Below, piece after piece: positions 18,207 through 26,400 of a stretch of 64,000 nucleotides of DNA. Position 1 is the first letter of the stretch. Each line of letters begins with the position of its first letter. A program made the translations under genes and the position numbers. Origin of the DNA: Candidatus Omnitrophota bacterium (lineage in GTDB: Bacteria > Omnitrophota > Omnitrophia > Omnitrophales > JACROU01). The notes below the pieces were generated by a model. The model was not told where the DNA came from, searched no databases, and saw nothing but the letters and a program-made list of their open reading frames with translations. Location of the stretch: assembly GCA_029261035.1 (NCBI GenBank), contig JAJDCD010000023.1, positions 248,001 to 312,000 on the forward strand. Direction: 5' to 3'.

Positions 18207-19196
18207 ATGAGTGCAGAAACACAAAAAGCATCTTCAATCAAAGAATTTATTAAGAATAACTATCGTCACTTTAATTCCGCTGTTGTGGTAGACGCATCAG
18301 AAGCTTGGATTGATTTGCTTAATCAAGGTGGAAAAATGTTTCTGACTATGGCAGGAGCTATGAGTACGGCAGAGCTTGGCATTTCACTTGCAGAACTGAT
18401 TCGACAAGATAAGGTTCATGGAATTTGCACGACAGGGGCTAATTTAGAGGAAGACGTTTTTAATTTAGTGGCGCATGATTACTATAAAAGAGTTCCTGGA
18501 TATAGACATTTAACAGCAGAACAAGAACTTGAACTGTGTGCCCAAGGCTTGAATAGAGTGACAGATACCTGCATTCCAGAAGAAGAAGCGATGCGTCGAA
18601 TAGAAAAACGGGTTTTGAAATTATGGAAAAAAGCCGAAGCAGAGGGAAAGCGCTATTTTCCATATGAATATATGTACCAATTACTGGACCAAGAAGATTT
18701 GGTAGATATTTTTCAAATAGACCCTAAAGATTCTTGGCTGATTGCGGCTAAAGAAAAAAATCTCCCCATCTTTACTCCAGGCTGGGAAGATTCTACATTG
18801 GGAAATATTTTTGTTTCTAACTTTCAAAGAAAAAAAATTAACTCCTTACAATTAGTGAAGTCGGGGTTGGAGCAAATGGATGTGTTGATCGGCTGGTATA
18901 AAGAAATGACCAAAGATAAGCTTTTAGGTTTTTTTCAAATTGGAGGGGGCATTGCTGGCGACTTTCCTATTTGTGTGGTTCCTTTAATACAACAAGACCT
19001 TAAAGAGGAGTGTCGTTTGTGGGGTTACTTTTGTCAGATTAGTGACAGCACCACTTCTTATGGTTCTTATAGCGGAGCGGTTCCAAACGAAAAAATTACT
19101 TGGGGGAAATTGGATAAAGATACTCCAAGTTTTATTATCGAATCCGATGCCACGATCGTGGCACCTCTTATTTTTAATTATGTTCTAGGAAATTAA
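18207..19196 (+). CDS. Deoxyhypusine synthase-like protein
   Basis: A 329-residue NAD-fold protein of the deoxyhypusine synthase family. It has MAGAMSTAELGISLAELIRQ, the GICTTGANLEEDVFN segment, and the C-terminal SDSTTSYGSYSGAVPNEKITWGKL resembling the eukaryotic GSDSGA-WGK region. The catalytic lysine (K329 in the human enzyme, in GGGVVKHH) is missing: here the loop reads GGGIAGDF at residues 246-253. Other bacterial family members look similar from memory. Bacterial eIF5A is absent, so a polyamine transfer reaction such as homospermidine formation is more likely than true hypusination. The ribosome-binding site AAAGGA is good. Confidence 0.82.
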   Translation: MSAETQKASSIKEFIKNNYRHFNSAVVVDASEAWIDLLNQGGKMFLTMAGAMSTAELGISLAELIRQDKVHGICTTGANLEEDVFNLVAHDYYKRVPGYRHLTAEQELELCAQGLNRVTDTCIPEEEAMRRIEKRVLKLWKKAEAEGKRYFPYEYMYQLLDQEDLVDIFQIDPKDSWLIAAKEKNLPIFTPGWEDSTLGNIFVSNFQRKKINSLQLVKSGLEQMDVLIGWYKEMTKDKLLGFFQIGGGIAGDFPICVVPLIQQDLKEECRLWGYFCQISDSTTSYGSYSGAVPNEKITWGKLDKDTPSFIIESDATIVAPLIFNYVLGN

Positions 19197-19218
19197 AAAT
19201 TACTTAGGGAAGAGTCTA

Positions 19219-20175
19219 TTGCGATATCAAAGTTTATTTCTTTTTATACTCCTGTTTTTCACCTCCTGTTCTGGAGCTAAAAACCCCGTAACTCAAAGTG
19301 AAAAAATTGTAGAGAATATCGAACAAATGTTTATCGAGCAGGGTGTGGACTATTCCGCAGCTGCTCTGGTTTCGGTTTTGATGGAAAAGCGAGACAGTCT
19401 TGTTAATTTGAAGGGCTCTCTTTCTGTAGAAGAGGAAATGGAAGGGGTTCAAAAAAGCATAGAAAAAATAGATTGCTTTAGAGGGTTGTTAGCCATCGAT
19501 GTTTTTCAAAGCGGGCGGTTGCCCACAGGGGTTTCTCTAGAAGAAGGGGAGAGTCTAGGCCAATTTCGAAGGATCGCGCCGGAAATACAATCTTTGTTTG
19601 ATTTCCTCCCTCAAGAGGAGGGGCTTATTTCTGTAAGGGGTGTCTTGCGCTTTTATGAGACAATTCAAAACGAAATCCCTGATTATTCTTTTGCTTATTC
19701 CGCACCGGCTTTCTTTTCTCTTTTTTATGGAGACATGGAGGAAGCTATCCGTTTGGCAGAGGCGGCCTTGAAGTTAAACGAAAAAGATTTTCTAGCACTG
19801 AGAACGCTTTTAGTTGCTTTGTATGGGAAAGAAGAACATGAAAAAGATTTTGAATATTTTGTAAAACAATACAAAAAAATTGTTCCCGATTCTTTTCTTG
19901 TTGATTATTTCCTTAGCAGAATTGCACGAGTACAGGGAGATATGAAAGATGCGATTCGGTTTGCAGAAAATTCCATTAGTAAAATTAGAAGTGGCCAGCT
20001 TATATTTTATCTTGCAGAGCTTTATGAAGAAGACGGCAATTTAGAAAAGGCTCGATACCACTACGCTTCACTTCTGGCGATATCAAAGTATGCTGGAAAA
20101 CCTTTTTATTTGAAAGCCGCACAAGAAGTAGAACGCATAGCAAAGCTCATGGAAGAAGAGAAGAAGAATTCTTGA
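19219..20175 (+). CDS. TPR-repeat lipoprotein, unknown function
   Basis: A 318-residue protein starting at TTG, with AGGGAAGAG upstream. The lipoprotein signal peptide ends LFFTSC, with the lipid-bearing cysteine near residue 17. The C-terminal half has tetratricopeptide-like helical pairs (EEAIRLAEAALKLNEKDFLALRTLL; DAIRFAENSI; GNLEKARYHYASLL). The N-terminal half is not recognised. It probably acts as a scaffold at the envelope, as a guess from the TPRs. It follows the deoxyhypusine-synthase-like gene by 22 bases and is likely cotranscribed with it. Confidence 0.75.
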   Translation: MRYQSLFLFILLFFTSCSGAKNPVTQSEKIVENIEQMFIEQGVDYSAAALVSVLMEKRDSLVNLKGSLSVEEEMEGVQKSIEKIDCFRGLLAIDVFQSGRLPTGVSLEEGESLGQFRRIAPEIQSLFDFLPQEEGLISVRGVLRFYETIQNEIPDYSFAYSAPAFFSLFYGDMEEAIRLAEAALKLNEKDFLALRTLLVALYGKEEHEKDFEYFVKQYKKIVPDSFLVDYFLSRIARVQGDMKDAIRFAENSISKIRSGQLIFYLAELYEEDGNLEKARYHYASLLAISKYAGKPFYLKAAQEVERIAKLMEEEKKNS

Positions 20176-20210
20176 AGAAGGGACAACCCCATAGGACTGC
20201 CCCTTAGTTT

Positions 20211-21857
20211 TTAATCGTGATGTGGAATAGGAATATGAATTTTCTTGATTACACCTTGATGCAAAATGGTTAAGAAATTACTAACAGTCCAATAAAGCAC
20301 CAATCCTGATGGTAAGTTATAAAAAATCACCCCAAAAATAAGAGGCATGAACATCATCATTTTTTCTTGTTCAGGCGACATTCCGCTGGCTGGATTTAAT
20401 TTTTGCTGCCATATCATAGACCCAAGCATAATAAGGGGCAAGATGTTGACCCCGTCACCGAGAAGGGGCAGTGTGAATGGAAGTGTAAATAATTTATCGG
20501 GTTCTGATAGATCTTTGATCCACCAAATAAAAGGGGCCTCCCTAAGTTGAACTGCTTGGGACAACCCTTGATAAAGAGCAATAAAGATAGGCATTTGAAG
20601 CAACATAGGCAAGCAACCGCTAAGGGGGTTTACTTTATGTTTTTTGTAAAGTCCCATCATTTCTTTTTGCAGCTTTTTTGGATCTTCTTTATGTTGCGCT
20701 TGAAGCGCTTTTATTTTGGGCTGAAGCTCCGCCATTCTTCTCATGGAAACAAAACTAATATGTGTTAGAGGTGTAAATAAAAGTTTAATGAGCATGGTTA
20801 ATAATATAATCGCAACTCCGTAGTTAGGAATCCAGTTATAACACCAGTCCATAATAAAAATCATTCCAATACGAAGTGGACCAAAGAAACCTTTAGAGAT
20901 CAGTTTTTGAAAACCAAATCCGTAAGAACGAAGTTCGGGATAACTATTAGGCCCTGCATAAACAAGATAGCTATGTTCTACAGTGCTGCCTGCAGGAATG
21001 TTGAAGCGCTCTGTCATAAAAATGGATTGCATTTCTTCAGGAGAGACTTCTTTTGCTTTTATTTCACTAATAACGACGTTGGAGCTCGGCTTAATAATAA
21101 GAGAAAGATACTTTCGGTTTAATGAGAACCAATCTAAATCACCTTCTAGTTCAAAGGACTTCTTCTTTAATTTAGCTGCTTTTTTCGACTCTATTTTTTC
21201 CGCCGCATAAACATTAAACTCTACGTAGCTCGCAGCATATCCTTTTTCATTATGAAATAACTGAGAAGACATTTCATAACGTGTTGTAATAGATTGATCC
21301 GTTAAGTTCTTAAAAGAAAGAACCACATCAAAGGAGTGTGAGTTTGGATTAAAGATAAACTCTTTTTTCATTTCAATTTTTTCATCTAGAGTGTTCTTAA
21401 AAATAATTTCATTAGTTCTGGATTTTTCTCGAGAGAATTCGCTTGTAGAAGATGCGGATTCGAAACCTTCGAGCCAAACTTGGAAAGCTCCTGGCCCATC
21501 TTCGGATTTAATTAAAGTGCCTTCATCTTTGTTTTTTAGAGCAAATTCATCCAAATAAAAATTTTGTATTAATCCGCCTCGAGGAGATAACGTTAAGTGG
21601 TAGCCTTCAATTTCTGCTTTTTCCAAGTTGGTTTTAAAGATAGGCGCTCTTAAAGCAGGTGCATTGAACCCCGAAGACGAGGCTCTAAGAGTCTCTTTTG
21701 CAGTTTGTTGAGTTGTTTGTACTTGTTCTTGAGATATGTTTTTAGTTACAGGCTGTGGTGCTAATGACGGGAAAAATATTTTCAAAACATAAGGGTAAAA
21801 AATAATTAAAAGGAAACTTAAAACCAAAGCTAAAATTAATCTTTTTTCTGTACTCAT
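20211..21857 (-). CDS. yidC: Membrane protein insertase YidC
   Basis: Inserts membrane proteins with or without Sec. The 548-residue protein has an N-terminal anchor (RLILALVLSFLLIIFYPYVL), a large periplasmic beta domain (about 60-330) typical of diderm YidC, then the five-helix insertase core. The core includes the cytoplasmic hairpin LQPKIKALQAQHKEDPKKLQ, GCLPMLLQMPIFIALY and the final LPSGLVLYWTVSNFL. Its start overlaps the end of yidD by four bases. The jag/khpB gene that often follows yidC is absent. Confidence 0.97.
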   Translation of the reverse strand: MSTEKRLILALVLSFLLIIFYPYVLKIFFPSLAPQPVTKNISQEQVQTTQQTAKETLRASSSGFNAPALRAPIFKTNLEKAEIEGYHLTLSPRGGLIQNFYLDEFALKNKDEGTLIKSEDGPGAFQVWLEGFESASSTSEFSREKSRTNEIIFKNTLDEKIEMKKEFIFNPNSHSFDVVLSFKNLTDQSITTRYEMSSQLFHNEKGYAASYVEFNVYAAEKIESKKAAKLKKKSFELEGDLDWFSLNRKYLSLIIKPSSNVVISEIKAKEVSPEEMQSIFMTERFNIPAGSTVEHSYLVYAGPNSYPELRSYGFGFQKLISKGFFGPLRIGMIFIMDWCYNWIPNYGVAIILLTMLIKLLFTPLTHISFVSMRRMAELQPKIKALQAQHKEDPKKLQKEMMGLYKKHKVNPLSGCLPMLLQMPIFIALYQGLSQAVQLREAPFIWWIKDLSEPDKLFTLPFTLPLLGDGVNILPLIMLGSMIWQQKLNPASGMSPEQEKMMMFMPLIFGVIFYNLPSGLVLYWTVSNFLTILHQGVIKKIHIPIPHHD

Positions 21858-22093
21858 ACTAAATCCTTTGTGCTTTTAACATCTGTGATTATAGGATCAT
21901 AGCCCCCTTTACAAAAGGGCTGACACCGTAAAATTCTAAAGAGAGTTTTTAAGCTTCCTTGAAGAAAGCCTTTTTTTTCATAAGCTTCGTGAGCATACTC
22001 TGAACAAGTTGGAACAAACCGACAGTGGTTTCCAAGGAGCGGGGAAATTAAAAAGCGATATGCTTCAATGAGTTTAAGAGCAATCCATTTCAT
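21854..22093 (-). CDS. yidD: Membrane protein insertion efficiency factor YidD
   Basis: A 79-residue amphipathic inner-membrane-associated protein that aids YidC-dependent insertion. It has the signature CRFVPTCSEYAHEA, then RILRCQPFCKGGYDP, close to the family pattern RC-P---GG-DPV. The first base of its start codon is also the last base of the rnpA frame, and its end overlaps yidC. The four genes rpmH-rnpA-yidD-yidC are therefore tightly coupled. Confidence 0.96.
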   Translation of the reverse strand: MKWIALKLIEAYRFLISPLLGNHCRFVPTCSEYAHEAYEKKGFLQGSLKTLFRILRCQPFCKGGYDPIITDVKSTKDLV

Positions 22094-22491
22094 TAAAGCA
22101 CCCTTGCTTTTTTTAGTAGAGAAATTAACTCTTTTTGTATCTCGTTTAATGACGGAGATACTAAAGGTTTATTTAGCCGGACCATTAAATCAAAAGGTTT
22201 ATTTAAGCCATGTTTATGCAACCGAAAAACTTCTCTAACGAGACGCTTTATTCGATTACGCTCATGTGCTTTTTTCAAAACCCGTTTACTAACGACAATT
22301 CCTAAGCGAGAATTTTGTGGAAGAGCTGATTTAGAGCGCCCAGTTGATTGGGTTAACGAAGAGAGAGGGGGTCTTTCTTTATAATAAAGAGACAACAGTG
22401 TGCCTCTTAATTTATTTCCGCCTCTTAAAACCTTTAGGATTTCAGAATTTTTCTTTAACCGTTCCGTTTTTGAAAACTTATATGTTTCCAC
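22093..22491 (-). CDS. rnpA: Ribonuclease P protein component
   Basis: Basic protein cofactor of RNase P in tRNA 5' maturation. The 132-residue protein carries the RNA-binding signature [18 protein letters not shown] in the second half and [13 protein letters not shown] before it. A ~20-residue insertion (around [19 protein letters not shown]) lengthens the centre relative to the usual ~115 residues. It starts two bases after the rpmH stop. Confidence 0.95.
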   Translation of the reverse strand: METYKFSKTERLKKNSEILKVLRGGNKLRGTLLSLYYKERPPLSSLTQSTGRSKSALPQNSRLGIVVSKRVLKKAHERNRIKRLVREVFRLHKHGLNKPFDLMVRLNKPLVSPSLNEIQKELISLLKKARVL

Positions 22492-22493
22492 AA

Positions 22494-22631
22494 CTATACA
22501 ACAGCTAAACGCTTACGTCCTTTGCGTCTTCGATTTGCTAAAATTTTAGCTCCACCGCGAGTGCTTTTTCTCTTAAGGAAACCGTGCTTGTTTCTCTTTT
22601 TTCTATTGGATGGTTGGTATGTTCTTTTCAT
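22494..22631 (-). CDS. rpmH: 50S ribosomal protein L34
   Basis: A 45-residue, highly basic protein read directly from the minus strand. It begins [18 protein letters not shown], has [18 protein letters not shown] and ends RLAVV, the standard L34 pattern. It is the first gene of rpmH-rnpA-yidD-yidC. In many bacteria dnaA sits divergently upstream, but here an Rrf2 regulator gene takes that place. Confidence 0.97.
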   Translation of the reverse strand: MKRTYQPSNRKKRNKHGFLKRKSTRGGAKILANRRRKGRKRLAVV

Positions 22632-22683
22632 AGCCCGAAGATTATATCAGAGACACTAGGGACAGGCTACTTTATTTTCACTC

Positions 22684-22733
22684 ATTCAGGCCCGGGCCTC
22701 TTTTTTTCAGAAAAAGGAGGCCCGGGCCTGAAT
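22684..22733. repeat. GC-rich perfect inverted repeat (REP-like)
   Basis: ATTCAGGCCCGGGCCTC (22684-22700) is perfectly repeated in inverse at 22717-22733, a 17-bp stem. The loop is T-rich then A-rich and can extend the stem with one bulge. It is strikingly GC-rich against an AT-rich background. There is no T-run, so it is not an ordinary terminator. It lies between the rpmH promoter region and the Rrf2 promoter. Confidence 0.8.
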
Positions 22734-22751
22734 AGAGAAATGAAAGGATAT

Positions 22752-22780
22752 TTGACTAAATCTACATCGCAGGTTAAAAT
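22752..22780 (+). promoter_or_regulatory. Promoter of the Rrf2 gene
   Basis: TTGACT, a 17-base spacer, then TAAAAT, about 30 bases before the ATG. A close match to the sigma70 consensus. Confidence 0.75.
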
Positions 22781-22809
22781 CCTCTTAATCAGATAGGAGT
22801 AATAGGAGT

Positions 22810-23253
22810 ATGAAGATATCCAAACGAGGTGAATACGCTTTAAGGTGTTTATTAGCATTAACTTACAACTATGGAAAAGGTGTGCTTAAACTCAGTGAAA
22901 TCGCCAATGAGCATGAGATTCCTTATAAATTCTTAGAACAAATCATGATTCTTTTAAAACAGGCAGAGTTAGTAAAAAGCCAAAAAGGAAAAAAGGGAGG
23001 GTATGAACTGGCCAGAAACCCTAACGAAATTCTTTTAGGAGAAATAGTTCGTTTGACGGATGGACCTTTGGCCCCTATTCATGACGAGAGAAGTTTGAAG
23101 CATTTGGTTGATGAGGGAGGTCCTCAGGCAGGGCTCTTTGACTTATTCCTCGAAGTTCGAAACTCCGTCTCATCTATATTAGATCATCGAACCCTCCAAG
23201 ACTTAGCTCAAAGGAATATGGAGCTTCAACAAAAAGAGATGTACTTCATTTGA
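22810..23253 (+). CDS. Rrf2-family transcriptional regulator
   Basis: A 147-residue winged-helix regulator. The family start MKISKRGEYALRCLLAL is followed by LSEIANEHEIPYKFLEQIMILLKQAELVKSQKGKKGGY, the helix-turn-helix and wing. The three clustered cysteines that hold the Fe-S cluster in IscR/NsrR are absent, so this is the CymR/non-cluster type or senses something else. A double AGGAG precedes the ATG. The giant gene starts 226 bases downstream on the same strand and is a plausible target or cotranscript. Confidence 0.9.
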   Translation: MKISKRGEYALRCLLALTYNYGKGVLKLSEIANEHEIPYKFLEQIMILLKQAELVKSQKGKKGGYELARNPNEILLGEIVRLTDGPLAPIHDERSLKHLVDEGGPQAGLFDLFLEVRNSVSSILDHRTLQDLAQRNMELQQKEMYFI

Positions 23254-23385
23254 GGATAAAGCTATCAAATGAAAGAGAACAGAGAACAGAGAGCAGAGTA
23301 CAGAGATTCCGTAAATCGTTGACAATAATTTGATGATTTCCCCTAAGTTCTTTGTATAAAACTCCTTATGAATAAGCAGTAAAAA

Positions 23386-23414
23386 AACCTCTAAAAATTG
23401 TGGTTTCAGAGGTT
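23386..23414 (+). other. Leader hairpin before the first giant gene
   Basis: AACCTCT and AGAGGTT (7 bp, 15-base loop) lie between the Rrf2 gene and the giant gene. A -10-like TATAAA at 23355-23360 lies upstream with no well-spaced -35, so this may be a leader hairpin. Confidence 0.35.
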
Positions 23415-23479
23415 GTAAGAAGTGCTCCTACCAGGTATGATTCATAAAATTTACTCTTTTAAAGGTGTTTTCTAATTTT

Positions 23480-26400
23480 ATGATCAAGTTCAAAAAACCG
23501 ATCGCTTTTTTTACTTTTTTACTTTTTACGATGAATACGTTTGCTTATGCTGCGCCGGAAATCTCTTTGTCTTCTTTAAAGGCTAAAGACAATATTCTTC
23601 TCCCATTAAATATTCAAATACCAGAAACCTTAGGCGTCGTTGAAGAAGAAATTTTAGGTTCTGGCCCTATAGTTATTCATATAGAAGATGCTCATGCAGA
23701 TTACCAAGCCCAGAAAAACATACAAGCAATTATTGAACACTTAGAAAAGACCCAAGATTTTAACCAGCTTTTTCTTGAGGGTGGAGCAGGAGAATTGACC
23801 CCCGAAAGCTTTCATTTCTTTGAAGAACATTCGTTAAATCAAAAGGTTGTCGATGACTTAATGCAACAAGGCTTGTTTTCGGGAGCCGAAGCGTTCTTGG
23901 TCGATAATACTGAGACAGCCCAAGGTTTCGGCATTGAGGACATTGATACGTATCGAAAGAACTTACAACAATTTCGAGAAGTGATTCAAACAAAAGAAAC
24001 GCATGTTTGGACTGAAGAACAAAAACAAATCCTTTCCACTCAAATTTCAAAAACATTCCCCAAAGAATTAAGAGAGATTGTTTCTCTTAGACAGAAGCTC
24101 GACCTAAATCAAATATCACTGTTAAGTTATGTAAACCTTTTGAATCATTTAGTAAAAAAACATCTTTCCATCGATTTACAAGACAAGAAACATCAATGGG
24201 ATTACCCCTCTTTAGTTCGACTTGTTCGACTTAAGGAGATGAAAACAACAAACCTCGAACAAATCCAATCAGAAAAGAAAGCGTGGCTCGAAAAACTTGA
24301 AGAGCTTAACTTAGATAACGAATTGATGGAAAAGCTAGAGAATATAGAAAAACAAAAATTCCCAAGATTTGTCTTAGAACAACTGCACCAAGCAAAGGGA
24401 GGGAAGCTTTCTTTAGAGGATTTCCCAGCATGGAAAAATTATCTTCAACAATTAATGTATCAAACAGAAGTTGATAGCAAAGGGTTGTTTCAGGAAATAG
24501 AGAGCCTTTCAGGGAAACTCTATAAGGGGTTAGTCCAAACACCAGCGCAACAAAGTCTTCTTAAAAAGATAAAGAGTTTTCATCTTTTCGAAAAGCTTCT
24601 CTTGCTCGAGCTTACCCGAGAGGAGTATGGGAAACTTAAGATAGAAAATCTAGATGTTATGTTACCTGAAGAAATTGAAACTGTGTTGGAAGGGGCAAAA
24701 TCTTTTTATAGGGAGGCTATAAAAAGAGAATTCTTTTTCACTCAAAATTTATTATCTCAAATGAAAGAAAATAAAAACCCAAAATCTATTTTAGTTACAG
24801 GAGGGTTTCATTCTGAAGGAATAAAAAAGAAAATAAGGGAATTAAATTTCTCTTATGTCCGAATTCGCCCTCACGTAGGATCTTCCATTGAATCACGAAA
24901 AATTTATTTAAATACGTTGCTTGAAGAAAATAAAACAAAAATAGCTTCCATTGCTAACGTACTTCAGATTATGCCTGAAGCCACACAGCAAAAAATGGGC
25001 GTTTCTGTTAAGAGAAGATTTTTTGTTAATGCAGCAGTGAGCCGAGCAGCATCTTTGGGTGAGGAGGAGCTTCCCAAAATTCCTGGAGCCAAGATTTTGA
25101 CTTTATCTTTAGGGGAGCTTGCGGATTACCTTGCTGAGAATCTTGAATCTCAATTTGAAGAGGCTGGGCGCAATTTTAGAACAAAAAAACCCAATGCGGT
25201 TTTAGATAGTTTTGAAATTATGGCGAATGCCCGATTTATTGATGCGGACACGGTTCGATTTATTTCACAACCTAGATTAGCCACAGGAGAAGATGGGGCT
25301 ATTGTTAATACATCCCATGGGTTGTTGTCCAACATCATAGGCTTGGAGCCTAATGACTTTCAATCTCATTGGATGCGATTGATATTTTATTTATATCCTA
25401 ACGATAAAATAGTTATTAATTTTATTCACAATGGGTTTGTGCGAGAGCTCATCAGAAAAAGAAATGCGCACAAGTCACAAAAAGAATTTGATTATGATTT
25501 ATCCATACGGGATGAGTACATTAAATTAGCTCGAGTCTTTGTCGAGGCGTTTCGAAAAACACCTTATGGTTCTTCTGAAGAAAAGATTGAAAGCGTAAGA
25601 ATTATAGAAGCGATAGGGGTTCCTTGGTTTTCATCTGAAGAGCAAAGCACCATTAAAATAGGAAATCAGGTTTCCTTGTATCTGTTATCGCAGTTACAGC
25701 TTTTAAGTGAGAAAATTGAAGGGGCATCTCTGGGAGAAACAAATCAAATAGAAAAGAGCACCTTCTTTCAAAAATTTTGGGAGGCTCCTCTGTGGTTTAA
25801 GGTTCCTGTCAGTGTGGGTGTCATTAGTACTGCAGCAGCCCTTCTTTTTGGTTTAGGCTTGCCGGAGGCTTTTAAAAATCCAATAGCTTCTTTTTTTAAT
25901 AACATCACTATCTTTGGATTTTTTGTTGCACTTGCAGATATTTTAGGTCAATGGATTTCGGGGGCAAAATATAATTTAAAACAAACTTTTCTTTCTTTTT
26001 TTCCTTTGGGGTTAGCGTTAGGAACAATGACTTTTGTAGGTTACGGAATTATTAATTACTTAGTTCCTCAAGACTCTCAACTGACGGTCTGGATTTGGGG
26101 CGTTTTGCTTAGTGTTAGCGCTTTAATGGGCTTCAAGTTAGCCAATTTTTATAACAGTTTTAAGGAAGATGTGAGCCAACTTCAACATTGGGCTTTTCGT
26201 ATTGCGGGTATCGCGTTCCCACTTATTCTAATTTGGCACTATCTGCCACGCGAAGAACCTCTTCCTGAGTTTGTTGTGGGCATTGTGCGTGTGTTGGGAA
26301 CTTGGGTTGTGATACGGAGTAGAACGATTCCTTATGCCTGGCTTGTCAAAAGAGTCAGAAATCAAATTAAAAAAGAAGAAGCAACGACATCTGCAGATAA

